From the NCBI RefSeq assembly GCF_028389875.1, contig NC_084673.1, positions 17,521,501 through 17,585,500 on the forward strand: DNA of 64,000 bases, written 5' to 3'. The translations under genes were made by a program, and so were the position numbers. Each line of letters starts with the position of its first letter. Position 1 is the first letter of the stretch. Shown here in pieces: positions 38,001 to 51,999 of the stretch. The notes beneath the pieces are model-generated. The model did no database searches. It saw nothing but the letters and a program-made list of their open reading frames with translations, and was not told where the DNA came from. Source of the DNA: Rhea pennata (taxonomy: Eukaryota; Chordata; Aves; Rheiformes; Rheidae).

Positions 38001-40908
38001 TTTAATGATCTAGGATTTTCATACCCTAGGGCAAGATTATAGTAAGTGGAGGTCAAGCTGAACAACCACCAGACCTAATTTACACTCAGATAAAAATGTT
38101 CTTGTCTAACAATTAAATTGAATGCTATTGTCTCTTTCCCTAACTTTTGCTAAATCTCAGTTTATATTGTTTTGAGACCAAGATAGCCTGATACCAAGTA
38201 AAGATCTTTTGAATGGGCTATTAGTCTCGCCCTTCTAGTTTATGAATTTGTGCTGTATCAAATATCAATATTAATGGCACACAGCGTGCTTGTTCTAGAG
38301 GGCATGTGAGACAATCCAAATAGAATAGAATATTTTTTTTAAAAAACTTTCCTTAGTATAGAGTCTAAGAAAGCAGCGATCAATAAAAAGTTGTTTCTTC
38401 AGATGAATTGATTTATTAGTAATCTGTGTTCTACTGCCTACATAAAAAGATCATGACCAAAATAATGAGAGGTTTTTCAGATAGTTTATGTGATGGGGAA
38501 AAAACCTTATAGGTTACTCTGATACTTAGAGTGTAACTTACTATCCTTAAAGATGTGTTTGGGTAAATGAAAGATGGTAAATAAGTTTTAGTTGATGTGA
38601 TGACTGTTCATTATATGTAGCTATTTTGTCAGGTAACAGTAACTTCTAGTTGCATGTAAGGATCGGAATTCCATTTAAATTCCTGAAAATTTCAAGTGCA
38701 AACCAATTTGAAATAAGGTATTGTATTTGTAATCCTGATAAGCAAGTAGTATAACAGCATGTAAATTCTATACTGCTGTTTAATTGCAAAAGCAGTTCTA
38801 AGCATTAAGTGGCTTTTAGAATAAGCAGAACACAAAGTTGGCATTTTGCATTACTAATATAAAGAGATTAATGCAACATAGCTTATTGCAGATCCAATGT
38901 TCTTAAGAAATCAGTGCTTTGGGCATTAAAATGAGAAAGATTGCTATTTGATTATACTTCAGAATGTCAGTTTTTTTTTTTTTTTTTTTTTTTAAGGTAT
39001 TTTAAACGTGCATGAATTCTAATCCACTTCATTGTTACTTTCTTCCCTTTCTTCCCAGTCCTGTAATAAGTGATACATAATTTCTTCCTCCCTTCTCTCC
39101 TTCCCCCCCACCCCAGTAGACCTTAATTTTAGGAGCTGTAAAGTAGCCCTAAGTAGTAAGTGATTGTACAGAATTCTTAACCAGGTTAAAAGCCTTTTAC
39201 TTGCTATTAAATTTCATGATTACATGTTAGAATCCTGAGTGGTGATCACAATCTGTTGGTAGAAATTCCTTTTTGAGAATAACATTAGCCATAAATAAGA
39301 TCAGAATCTGCTGAATTCAATATAGGAGTACTGAATAATTATATAATTAATGCCTTACAAATAAAGTGAAAGAAATGCTGCCCTTGAATAAGCGGTTATA
39401 ATAACCAAATAACAAGTATGAGGAATTCACCTAGATTTCAGTTTTGTATTTCAGAAATAGACATGCAGTTTAGAGAAAGTATATTGACTGTTACTCAAGC
39501 ATTACAGTATTTTAACAGCATACAGCATAAAAAGGAGCAGAAAGACCAAGGCAATCTAAAAGAAGTACTGCCTATTTCAAACAATCTCTCTTCTTTTTAA
39601 AATACTTAGTTTCTCCACCTTCTTGTAATTAATAACTAAGGTGAGACTGAGGGTAAAAAAAGCCCCATTACCAGTACTTCGGTGTTTTCAGGTGGCGGTA
39701 TTTGCTTCTGATTTGAGAGGAGTATGGGGAGATGGGGAACGTGTATTCATACAACACAGGAAGAGAAACCTTTGCTAAGAGCAGCAATGCAATTAATTGT
39801 GAAACCACAAAAACTGTTGGGGAAGACTTGGTGATAGATACAGAACTTGCATTCTAGCAAATTGTTACTGTAATAGAGGTAATTTCAAATTGATAACAGT
39901 CAAATATGATCTTCAACTGAAAACCACAAGAAGATGATACAGTTCAGGTTCTAAATCAAAAGCTAAAACTACATTGGGCGACTGAAGCATTCTTCCATGC
40001 CGTTGTGGGACAGCTATAGTTTTTGATAGATGTCCTCTCGTGACTCTTACTCTGGCAGCTGACAGTTTTCTGTCCCTCTGGAGGTTACCACCTATGTAAT
40101 GTAAATCAGCAAAGTGGGATTTGTCAGCTCTTCAGTTTGTCCCCATTTGCAGTTCAGGATATTAGTTTTAATTATCAGTGAAGGTGAGTTGTCATTAACA
40201 CATATGACTGTAAACTAGAACATATGAAATGTGGAAATACATTCATCCTCCCTCCCTCATTTACTTATTTATTTTTAATGCAGCGATGATAATTGGTACA
40301 GTTACAGGTTTGTTTGGCTTGGTACCTTCCCCCCAGGTAGCAACCTGTCAAAAGCCTTAGGAAGGAGTTGTTCAGCAGTAAATGTCTTTGAATTTGTCAC
40401 ATAAGATCAAAAGTACTAACCTACTGTGCAAACTAAAATTACAAATTGAAAATTACAGCTACTGTAAATACAGTAAACACTGCAATGGAATGTTAATATA
40501 TAGTAGAGATAGCCAGTAAATATTTATATAACGTAAAATGGTCTGTTGATATACTTTGTGCTGAAGGAGTTGGTAAACTGGCAAATAAAAAGGGTGTTCT
40601 TGTGTTTAAGGTATGGTGAAAATAACGGTTAAGATGCTTTGCTTATGCCCAACATTGGCTTAAAAATTCTTTAACATGTGAGATTTTTCATCTGCTGAGG
40701 TGAGTGTATTTGTTAATGACTGATACCTTGGAGCTGTAGAGGTCTGCTGAGAGTTTCATAGAATTTGGAGAGTATGACAGCAATTCTCTGGATTCAGTTA
40801 AATGGCACTGTAGGGTACACCCACTTCCAGATTTTCTTTCGTGGCGTGGGGGGAAGGGGGAGGAATCATAGCATGTGTAGCTTGTTTAAGAGACATCTGG
40901 CACTACTG

Positions 40909-40909
<1 letters not shown>

Positions 40910-40944
<35 letters not shown>
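40910..40944. repeat. Poly-T tract, about 35 nt
   Basis: A pure T run with no adjacent retroposon body recognised on either strand. One of the longest homopolymers in the window, with the run at 15896-15929. Confidence 0.9.
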
Positions 40945-40948
<4 letters not shown>

Positions 40949-43900
40949 AGCAGGAAAAAAGCCCCAGAAAGAAGGTGAAAATAACTAGTGTATCGGAACA
41001 ACTTCTACTGTCTTGCTGAACTAATATGTGCTGAAACTGTGGTTTTGAAAATATTTTCTAGGTAGTTAACATTACTTAGCTGAAATATTTACTGCAAAAT
41101 ATGATACTTGAGTAATGTAACCAGTAAATTTTTGACAAAATATAAACTTAGCTGTAGGCTATAACTGCCTTTTGAAGCAGGAGAAAATTGCTAGTTTTAT
41201 TGTCATTATGAACTTGCTCAAGAATTACCATCTAAAACAAGTTCAGCTTTTTTGATAGGGGTCGTGTTCCCCCCTCCCCCCGCCCCCAAGTTAAATGAAG
41301 AAATCTAAGTTTTAGTTCTGGTAGTTTTAACAAGCTATGCACTTCATACCTTAGATCTATGGAATGGAGTGTGCTCCTGTATCCCTGGGATGCCTAATGC
41401 ATGGTATTTGAGAGACTTAAGGGAAGGTATCTCAAAAAGAAGAGCTCTACGGGCCTTTGCTTCAGAATATTTTTTACACATCAGCAGTTTCTCGTTATTT
41501 GTCAGCTTGCATATTAAAATGAGCTTGATCTTTAAAAATGCTTTTGACAATTTGGGTATCTTTTTCTTCGCATTAGCTTTTTATAAAACAGGCATAGAAT
41601 GTTACAGCTCTGCCAGTTGTCATAATTCATTACCTGCCACAAGTAGGCAATTACAGAGTTCAAAGAACTTATTGATTTGAATAATGCCAATATTTTTGCA
41701 GTGTTTTTAGGATGTATACAAGTGACCAAGTTAGTTTTCTGTGGATGTTTAGTGAAATTCAATAGCTATCTCCAGGTCTCCATAAGTGAGCTTTCAGAAT
41801 AGAGAAGAAGGAAGAGAAGGCTTTTCTTGGAATCAGTGATAAGTGTTGTTTTTTTTCTTTTTTTTTTCTTAATCTGGTAGTGACTTCATTAATGGATTAT
41901 TAGCATTCTGCATTGTGGATATATTCAGTTCTCTGAATTGTGTTGGGGAAGGCCATGCAGATCACAATTGCTATTTCGTATAAAATTAGTATTCAGTGCT
42001 GCAGATCTCTGAACAAATCAAGTGGGATTTTAGCCTAAATGTTATGAGAGAGAATAGGAACAAATGTTGGGTATCAAAAATCTTTTAAGTTACGACTGAT
42101 GATCTACAGGGCACAGATGTTCTGAGGTTGGCAGAATTACAAGAATAACTTTTTAATCCAAAGGTAAGATTTAATATATATTTCTTCTGGTTTGGAGGTG
42201 AGGAAACTTCTGAATACATGAGTGGTTGCTTGGGTATTTTTTGTTTTATTTTTAAATGCTGATTTAGATTGATCTTTGAAAGAGCCATGAGCCACTTTTG
42301 ACAGCTGAAGCTGAAGGCTTTCATACTGCTTGATTTGGATGCCACACGATATTTATTCCTTCTTTCTTATATTATTTTTTCCAATACTAATGGCGTAGGT
42401 TTAATTGTGCTAATTAATTGTCTTCTGCACTAGTAGGCCTGCCATTTGAGTTGAGGGTGGTGGGGTGAGGGGGATGGACAGCTGCTGTTGATTACTTACT
42501 TCTGTATAATAGCAGTTTTGGGAGCTTCACTATAAATTAAGTTTTATACTGCTGTTGTACATCTCATAATGACAGATTTACCCAACTGAGAGCCTGGTAG
42601 ATCAGGAGAACACATTGCATAGGGGTGCAGAAGCTGCTGTATTCCTGCAGGTGATCCCCAGAGAATCTCAGAAGGTAGTGCCGCCTTTCTAGTCCAGAAC
42701 TGGTGAGCTGTGATAAGGCCTGTTACTCAAAGGAGAAGTTGAACAGAATGGGGGGAAATAGAAGGATGGAGCATGAAGAAAAGGGAGCATGGCAAGGGCT
42801 TAGCAAATATGAAAAAATTCAGAGCTTGTCTTTGGAGAATTTGTGGTTGCCTTTTCTGCAAATCAAGGATACCTACTTGATGCTTCTCTCTTTTCAGGAG
42901 ATGCATTTGGGGTTATGTAAGTGTGAGGAGGAAAACTTCATATGACAGCTCTCTATACTGGTGAAAGCTTCTCTGCAGTGTTTATTTTACCCAAGTCTTA
43001 TGATGAGATGATAGAAGGTATCATGCAGGAAAAATGCAAAAAAGTCAAAGTGCTGGTGCAAACGTGCAGTGAGTTAGACTGCCAGCATACTGGCCTTTTC
43101 ATTTTAGAGCAAGGCCAGGAGAGATGAGTAAAAGTTGCACTATCTGCTGCAGGTGAGTCTTGATAGGTGGAAAACAGCTACTGGTATATCTGGATAGGTT
43201 GTAGTTTAGGTTACCTGTAGATCATACTCATCTGAGTTGGTTCCATACGGATTGATTTCCTCTCCCTCATCCCTCCTTCTTCAGAGCTAGTCAGACTAAT
43301 TGTCCTATGCTTATTCTTTTCTGTGCTGAGCTTAGTCTCTTCAGTTTTCATCTGGAAGCAGTTCAGCCATTTTTATGTAGCGTGAAGCTTCAGCTAATAA
43401 ACTCTGGATCTCAGCTGAGAGAACACAGAACTGACTGATACTTGCTTCTCTCTTCCTACCTCAGAATACTTATGATTACAGTGCAGAGAAACTGGGCTCT
43501 TCAGAGGACTACCCAAAATTCCTTATGACTTGGGCTCATAAGAGCTGACTCTGGGAGACATGCTTGAGAGATTTTGCTTTACAATCCTCCCTACTTCTAT
43601 TTTACAGGATTTTCCCTTATTTGAGATATCTAATATTTGAATGTTTGTCTTACAGTGGCAACTCATACTACTGTAGTATGTAGTCCCTCCTTTAGAGTAT
43701 GTGGTTGAAGGCAGTTCTTTTTAGAAAGGCCTAAGCAAAGATGTGGTCACAAAACCCTAGTGGTCTGTTTGACTAGAATTTTCAAAGAGGAAAATCTATA
43801 AGGTAGCAGGGGAAGCAGACTCGCAGTAAGCGAGGCAACTTGCAGGCTCACATTGATCAGTAGAAGAACAAAAAAAAAAAAAAAAAATAGAACTTGCCAA

Positions 43901-44267
43901 ATGCAATATCTTGTCTTTTGGAAAACTGTACCTCTTGAGTATATTGAAGAATTTATCACCATTTAGTGCCCATTTGAACAATGCGAGTTTTGTTCTAGTC
44001 TTATCCTTACTATGTAGCGGGTTACCTGCTTGCTATGGACAGAGTAAGATTCTTATCCATGTCTCTTAGAAGAGGGAAAAATCTTAAGAAATAGTACAAC
44101 AGCATCTGTTTTTAAGAGATCAGCATGAGGAGGGGAGTATTGGTCTATTCTATGGTTTAGTTTGGAAATTTTGGACAGTAAAGCAGCTGAGAGTTACACT
44201 TACCTTGTACCCCAAACTAACTAGTACTAGGCTTTTTACATTTTAGCCTTTTCAATAAGTTTTTTTT

Positions 44268-44350
44268 ATTCTTTGTTGTCCTCTGACTTCGCTTTTATTT
44301 ATTTCTTTTTTTTAATTCTTTGTTGTCGTCTGACTTGGCTTTTATTCTTC
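44268..44350. repeat. Short imperfect tandem repeat, 47-bp period
   Basis: CTTTGTTGTCCTCTGACTTC at 44271 recurs as CTTTGTTGTCGTCTGACTTG at 44318, with TTTTATT following in both. Two copies with a few substitutions. Confidence 0.8.
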
Positions 44351-47300
44351 CTAAGAGCCTCATTTTCCGCACAGTCAGACTGCAACATCTGGAAGCCATC
44401 TCTTTGGCAGGGAAAGAGGGCAGATAAACTGAGCTCTAACTTCTACTTCTATTACTCTACCTCTACTTTTTTTTATTTAACTTTTTTATTAAAGGAAAGA
44501 CATTCAAAACTGTTAATATATTTGAATTTTAGGTCGTCTTTAAGAATATTTTTGTGAGAATATTTTTGGGCAACATCATTAAAATAGGTGATTTTCCTTT
44601 AATAAGGGTGATAGTTGATTCATTTTGCAGTGTTTTGTGATACTTATCATTTTGCACTGTCCAGTAATATCCAAGTTTAAATCAGTAATTATGTGTCTAA
44701 ATTCTGTACATGATTTAAACCATAATATATTTATATTGCAAAACATTAGTTACATTGAGGTTATTGACATTGTTGATGTTACTTTTCTGAGTAGTCATGT
44801 CACTGAAGCACTGTAGCAAACCCTTTCCCTTCCAGGATAGTTGTTATACGTGTCTACTCAATAAAACCAGCAGAAGTCAAAAATATTTTTAAGGAGAGGA
44901 CTTTTTCATGGATAGGTTGAGGTTGATAGAATTAGGATGGTACAGAAATGTTTTTTTTTTTTTTTTTTTGTTCCCTTCCCCCCCCCCCAATCTCCAGACT
45001 TGCTGTAAAGGCTAAACATTCATTTAGGATTTATCCTGTCTTTTTTTCAGATGCCTTTTAAACTTTTATTTTAAATTAAACCTGTTTAAGCTCTTAGACT
45101 GAAGATATTTTGCTCCTTTGTTTCTTCTGTTTGCCTGTGTGTGCGTTATTTTCAGGAGCATATGTTCCTTGTGTGTTTTGACCTTTTCCTGGCTGCCTTC
45201 TTTCTGAGGGCTCTCTTAGAGAAACTTGTGGTCTGGATGGGTTGTTTCTGTGATATAGATACTAGTCTTCAGCAAAGCATAAGAAGCAAGTTGTTATATT
45301 AGTTGATGTGCAGTTTGCTCTATAGTGAAAACATAGGAAGCCTTGTGAAAAGGAGGAGGGGGGAACGCTTTAGAGAAAGGGACAGCCAAGACCAGGCAGA
45401 TGTCTGATAACTGTTGGTTTCTAGAACATACTGTCTCTGAGTGCCTAACCCCGATGCTCCTTGTGGGTTGTAGACTAGGTGTTTACTTGAAGGGCTGCTT
45501 TCTGTCTACAGGTAGCCAGTTACAAAAGTGGGAGCCCTGCGGAGCTAGCACAAGGTCTGGGCCTTGCCACTTACTGTCTGTTTGAGAGAAACAAGACCAG
45601 CCTGTTGTTGTGACCCTTCCCAAGAGAAGGGTACAAGCATATAGCAGTAGCTATTTCAGGGACTCGATTTTGACATCTTTAGTAGGAGCAGTAGTCAGAA
45701 AAATGGATCTCTAGAGTTACCCAGTCTCGGTGCGTTCCTTCCTCTGTGGCAGCAGAACTCTGCCCCTGCTGTTGAGACCTTGACATTACAGGTGAACCGA
45801 TGTGATGATGTGAGCTTTGTCAAAGGGGTGGGTTGCAGCCACCTCGGTTGTATTGCATCTTAGCGGTTTGTGTGACTTAAGGATGAACCGATTCAGTTGG
45901 CTGATTCGATGGAGTGATAATCATTTCAAAAAAAAAAAAAGAAAAGACGGAGTAAAAGGATGATTTAATTTTCAGAATTTCTTATTTTCTGTTGGGTCAG
46001 TTGAGTGCTAGAAGAGAAAAGGGAGTGGAAACCTTCCTGTGTGTTTGGGAGTGGGAAGGACTGCTACTTTCAGCAGCAGCAACCCACAGTTAGAGTATTT
46101 CAGCTGTGTTGTAAAAGCATGTTCTAAGATGACTCTTTCCCACTTAATCAGCAGACTTGTTAAATGAATCAAAGAGCAAACATTATGAAAATTGGATAAG
46201 AGGGCTGGGGAATGAAAATAGTAGTGTGATGACATAGTATCAGTGGCTACCATTATATTATTTTTTTCATCCTTTAAAGGATGAAGACAGTGAGATGTGT
46301 GGACAGAAGTGTTGGGGGAGACAGGAGGGAAGATCTGGAAATGTAGAAAACATTAATTGTTAGGAAAGAGGTTGAAAAGATAAGACCTGTATAAATCAGG
46401 TCATTTTAGCTTTTTATGGGAGTGTTAACTGTTCCATGACTTTGGCACCGTGAACTGTTGTTACTGTGTATAAAGATAGTGTTGCTGTTTATAAGCATGG
46501 AAGAATACAGATGGATGATGTCTGTTGCAGGTGCTCTTGTAAAGGAATTACAGGACTTGCTTGTTAAGTGTGCAGCACAAAAATAACTCTTCATCTAAAG
46601 GTATTAGTTGCATTCTGTTCAGTTGAGTCTTGATCATGCTATCATAATGTGAGCAAAACTGCTAATATGGTTATAACTAAATTATATTAAAATACAATTG
46701 TTAAAATATAAAATGCAATTTGAAGTATGTTTTCTGTATCTTACTCAAGTTGCAGAATTTCTTTAAAGCTCGATGGCAGTTGAAATGCTCGAGTCTGCAG
46801 TATTGGTAGAAATCACATACTCCTTCAGGCTTGTAGGGAATGTGTCATATACTTCCTCAAAATCTCACTCAAAAATTTACTGTATAGCCTTACTCTAATA
46901 TGAAAGCAAATGTAGTATAAGAAGCATATTACTTAAACTCCTCCCACAACTATATTTTATAAAACAAAAGTGGAGACAAATTCTAGTCTGTGTCTCTGAG
47001 AAAAGGAGTATGGGACCTGATACTGTTTGTGTCAGCTTTCTCTAATAAAATAGTTAATGGAAAATATTTAAAATACTTCTAGTCCTTGATATACATTTTC
47101 TACAGCCAGCATTTTAATTATTACTGCTTCAAAATTGGTTCTGAAGCGTCAGCACCTCTTTTCCAGATAGATAAATAATTTTAGGATGAACTTCTTTAGC
47201 TGTTATTATTTTTATAGCTCAGTGCATTACAATTTTGGAAGCCCTAGCCTTTTGAATTAGGGTGGTATGGTGGATGGTGGGGTGTGCGTGCGCATGCGTG

Positions 47301-47482
47301 CTTTCCCTCCCCGCCGCCAAGATACGGAACTGAATTGGAGGGAAAAAATGAATTTGCCTCTGAGCAGTCACTTCACATCTCCTGAATCTTTCTACTGTCC
47401 ATGTAACCATTTTTAATCTTTGCATTTCTGCCCTGCTCATTACTGATTTACCTTATGAAACTTTACATAATTGACTCTAAGC

Positions 47483-47518
47483 AAAAATAAATAAATAAAT
47501 AAATAAAAATAATAAAAG
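47483..47518. repeat. (AAAT)n microsatellite
   Basis: About five clean AAAT units followed by degenerate A-rich units. Confidence 0.9.
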
Positions 47519-49120
47519 AACCTATTTAACTAAAGCTCTTTCCGGTGAATTTGTTACTTAACTATATTTATTGTATTTATGCGAGTGTATGAAATGCAGA
47601 TTTCTGGGACAAATCTCCTGATTCTTCATATATCTTGTATGTATATACACTATATTTTAACAAAGGCTGCTGACTGAATAGTATTAATGTTTGTTTAGAC
47701 TATATGTGCATATAATAAAATTGTCGGAGAATGAGTAGCTCTCAGCAGCTGTTAATTGTTTTATGTGTTATTGTGTGAATTGGTGGTGTATTTGGCAGAC
47801 TTCTGCCAGAGCTCAACTTCTGGCTAATGTATTTGAATTAAAAGTACTACCACACAGAAATTACTTGTTCAGGTATTAGGGGAAAATGTTCATCTTTTAA
47901 ATCAATTTCTCAGTGAAGATTCACTTTAGCTCTTTATAGTGCTTTGTGCTTAGCTTGCTCTCCCTTCCCCAAATCAGTCAAAATATTTTAAATTGCTTCA
48001 TCTAAATTTGGCAACATTATTAGAGATTAGTGTTTTTTGGATTCCTTTTGTTTAGTTTTTTTAATTATCATTTGGTTGATAAAAATCTTAACCCATCCCT
48101 TTATTGTATCTTTTCATTTATCTCTGCTATTAAATATATTTTGAAATCCTACTTCCTTTTTTAGAACTACATACTGAGAGTGGTCATGCTGTTGCTGCCG
48201 GGTGTGTTTCTGTCTTTAGAAAACTCAGTGAATCAAATGTGTATATGTATTTTTTCCAAACAAGAGACAGGAATTATCTGGTCTCTGTATAATTTAAATA
48301 CAAATCTAAAGGAAATGGGACACAATATTATTGCTGTTTTAGCAATCTATTATAAAGTTTATTGCATAAAAATAACTAGGTCAACCTCTGGATGACCTGT
48401 CTTTTGGAGTTTCTTCAGTTAGCTTTAGGCTAGAGCTCCACCTTGTGATCTTTCAGCAGGATACATTTTCTTTTTAAAAGTTAATTAAATTATGATTTCA
48501 CAAAGTTGAATGACTTTTCAAAAGTTTTCATAGTCTTACAGAGAGATTTCAGTATCTGCTTGGGAAATTTAAAGCTGGAATTGTGTGAATGTGTAAACAG
48601 GCAAAAATATCTGAAGAGGAGCTGCTTTTTATATGTCCATTTTAGATTAGGCAGATTTAACAGCTTTTAAAAATATGCTTATTAGAGCACACCAATGGAT
48701 AATTTAAACTATTGCTGTTTGGCATGGCATCTGCAAGTGCTTTTCTTGCATTATGATAAACTTGCATGTATTTTAAAAGTTTTAAGAGGATGCATATATG
48801 GACAGTCTTCCTCTTTCTCAACAGCTTTCCATACCTGGCTCTTTGAATGAATCATCAAGTATGTGCATGAAGAGGACATGATTGACAGTCTTTTGAATTT
48901 CTAAAAGGCATTTACTGAAATTAAGGATAACAGAGAATGATCACCAACAATCTTTTCCAATATTAAAACTAGAAAATAGGAAATAAGATCAGGAAGTGAT
49001 AAACTCAAAGCAAAGAACATGTTTCTTTGCAGTATGCAAATAGGCTGTGGAAGTTCCTGTGTAGGATATCATGGATGCTGAACATTGGGTTTGAAAAGTA
49101 ACTGAAAAAGTAATATTCTT

Positions 49121-49136
49121 GGGGGGGGGGGGGGGG
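49121..49136. repeat. Poly-G run, 16 nt
   Basis: Sixteen consecutive G on the + strand, rare in AT-rich introns and prone to quadruplex formation and to sequencing length error. Confidence 0.85.
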
Positions 49137-51894
49137 CGAGGAGGGACTGATTAGAAGCTACAAAATGCAAAGACAGTCTGCTTGGTTTAGAAAATGTCTG
49201 CGTTTTCCCTGAATATCCTCCCAGTGTCCGGAAATAACATCGCTGTAAGAACAAAGCAAATGTCTTTCCTGGGTAACTTCTGTTGGCTGTTTGCCATTAT
49301 CATCTCTATACTAGAGTGCATCACAACTTTAGATACTCTTTAATCCCTATGAAGGATAATTTTAGAAGTTTTATATAATGTGAAGGGGGTTTTGGTCATT
49401 GCTGGAGCCTGAACCTGATGATGTGGGAGAACCCTTCCTGTTTTGCCTATCATATTCTTGGAAAGCATTCAATTGTAACTCTACTGTTTTCTGTAATCTC
49501 AATATATAGTTTGAAATACATTATTCATTAAATCTTGTGAATTCTGGGAATTGTATTACAGCACTCACAAAGGTCAAGTATCTTCTTCCTTCAAGAAAAA
49601 TGATTCTTGAAACTTAAATCTTAGTAGCTAAACTCTTTTAACATCTAAGAAGAACTTGATATTTCTTTTGTGTTTTGTATGAAGTCAGTATGCCCAAATA
49701 ATGTCTTTCTTTTCCTGTTTGTTGCTCATCTTAAAATGAATGGTCCTTACAGGAGGTGCAAATTGGTTTAAGCTGCAGCCAGTTAGTTTTATTGGTGATT
49801 TGACTTGTTCGATGCAGAGGATATGTAATATAATCATTTGCCCATCCATTTTCCTAGTTTGTTATCTATTCTTTTTCTTCAGAATGTTTCTGTGATTGTA
49901 TTAAAATGTTCATGATAACATTTTTCCAAAATCTGACAGATAATAAATTTGAAGTGTCTATATGGAGCTAGGAATGCATCCTAATTCTTTTTGTGACTAA
50001 ACAACTGGTTAACTTTTTGTGTTGCTACACCTTCGTATTTTATGGAATATGTAATTTTATTACTATAAATAGGTAGTATTAATGAGCCACAATATTGAAT
50101 TTTTATGTAAGCTTCCTGATAATCAGTTTAGCAGTTGTGTCACTTTTCCACATCCCAAAGTGTCACAAAATCATGTCATGTCACAAATCGATAGTGCAGT
50201 TTTACTGAGAACCTGGATGGCCTAATAGCTCCTTGCCACCAAAGCACGAAGTCTTGCTCTTCCCTCCCCTGCTCATGGCTACGCAGTTTTCCATGTGCAT
50301 TAGCTCTGGATGCCTGCCATTGAACCAGTTTAACTTGATAATCTAGGGAAAAAAAATCTTGAGGTGTATTTTGCCCATTTTATTAGGGAATTAAATCAGG
50401 TAATCCTGAATGGTGGAGGCTACAAAGATAACTAGTGGGGAAAGGGATGTTACCCTGTGAATAATTGTTTGCTAGAGACAGTGTGTAACCAAGCAAGAGA
50501 GTATGGATGCTCAGATTATAGGGAAGAAGGAAAGGAGTCACAAGTATGGTTGCTATTCTCCAGGAACAATTTTTTGAAGCCTTGAAGCTTTGTGTCTTCT
50601 GTGTTATGGATGGAATGTGTTTCAGTAGTTGCAGACCATCTTGAAATGCACTAGCCTATTTCTGACCTTGTCTCTTTTTGCCACTAGTTTTATTGGCTCT
50701 GGTTTCTCCGTCTTAAAAACATTATATACAGTGAGAAGGAAGAGAGCATGAGAAGTTCAGCATTTACAGTTTCTCTGATCTCTACAAATTCTGGAAGCTA
50801 TAGTGGTCCCTGCTATTTGGAAGAAGCACTTGCAAGAAAAAAGTTCTGGCTTTATCTACATACTTAATTTAAATACCATCTCTGAAGCATATAACTACCA
50901 GATATTAAGCAACCTGTGCTACACATGCCAAAATCAACTTGCTTTCAAATACCTACACTCCAACAAAGTCCTAAGTCAGTAGAGCTAACTCCGAAGGTTC
51001 TTCTCCTTGCTGTTGAGTCTTTAAAGTACCTGAACGTAATGTTTTCTTATGTAAACTTAACATGAGACAGGTAATTGACATGGAAGACTGTAGCCTGCAT
51101 GATTAAGTCTCGTATTTGAAGCATTCATTGAAAATTGATTTTCCTTTGTTCAAGGAAAAAATGCAAATTAAACATAAATGAGTGGCAATAATATAATTAA
51201 TATATAAAAGCTATGTATTGCATTGCATTGTGTTTTCTTTACAAAATGCTGTACTAATTCCCTAATGAAATAGGGATAATCATGTCCTTAATGCTGGTTC
51301 CATGCATTAGATGCATGCCAGCTGCTTTGAGTGTTAACTGTTATAAGCCTAGTTTATCAAATCTGGAAGACAAAGAGTTGTAAAGCAGCTGGCTAGGTTA
51401 TAATAACTTCTCAAAGAGCTTGTATTTGCAGAAAGTGTCATGAAAGTTTACAAATCAGAGGTACAAAAGTGTTGCACATAATGTACTTAAATTTAACTTC
51501 AAATCTGTGGTGATTTGTTACTATTATCCAGAGTATGCTTGTGTTGGTAGGATTGTTGAGCTCTGCAGTGTATCATGTTATAATTTGACCCACTTTTTAT
51601 TTTATACTAGACTTGCAAGGTGTTTATGAAAAATCTTCCAATTTGTTCATCCTACTCAAGAAATGTTTTCTGTATTCTCTCTTACTCTGATGCCATTAAC
51701 ACTTGTTGAGATGCTTTGTGGTAAGATCATGGGAGGAGTCAAATACATGAAATCTGTATTTTAAAAGTAAGAAGCTTGGTTGGAAACAGATGGTGGTGTG
51801 ATCTAATATTTTTTTAGGTTGCTGAGTCTCTCCCCTTTTTTGCCTTGCTGCATGTGAGGTGAAATTTTCACTGTATTTATTTTCTTTTTAATAG

Positions 51895-51995
51895 AAATTG
51901 TCCATCAAAAAGGAAGAAAAGCGAGTAAGCTTGTACTTCAGACCAGTTTTTGAATATCTTTCTAATACAGCGGTGTTCCAGAAGATGATAAAGAA
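51895..51995 (+). other. STAG2: STAG2 5' UTR part of the first coding exon
   Basis: Begins after the acceptor TTTTTAATAG. A second plausible acceptor (TTTCTAATACAG, ending at 51970) would shorten the exon to 69 nt. An in-frame TAA at 51963-51965 closes the frame upstream of the start codon, if the longer exon is used. A uORF starts at 51985 and overlaps the main start. Confidence 0.75.
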
Positions 51996-51999
51996 ATGA
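51985..51999 (+). CDS. Four-codon uORF (Met-Ile-Lys-Lys-stop) overlapping the STAG2 start
   Basis: ATG at 51985 with A at -3, then ATA AAG AAA TGA. The stop TGA (51997-51999) overlaps the main ATG (51996-51998) as ATGA. Such minimal overlaps can allow leaky scanning or local re-initiation. The sequence is certain; translation of the uORF is inference. Confidence 0.6.
   Translation: MIKK

Larger units (their letters stand above)
32098..51894 (+). other. STAG2: STAG2 intron 1, third part, up to the first coding exon
   Basis: About 20 kb of AT-rich sequence with no supported exon. Contents are poly-T runs (36127-36152, 38971-38993, 40910-40944, about 44951-44969), a 47-bp imperfect tandem repeat (44268-44350), an (AAAT)n run (47483-47518) and a 16-G run (49121-49136). 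A non-coding 5' UTR exon could be hidden here, since mammalian STAG2 has more than one UTR exon, but I could not identify one. The intron ends in the pyrimidine-rich acceptor TTTTCTTTTTAATAG. Confidence 0.7.

Noticed and set aside
40750..40775. TTCATAGAATTTGGAGAG, considered as a CR1 end
   Set aside because: Only a few bases resemble the CR1 terminal repeat, and the following sequence does not continue as CR1.
16501..51894. tRNA, snRNA or microRNA genes within intron 1
   Set aside because: No A/B-box pair with a cloverleaf and no long, clean hairpin was found by eye. A covariance-model scan was not possible here.
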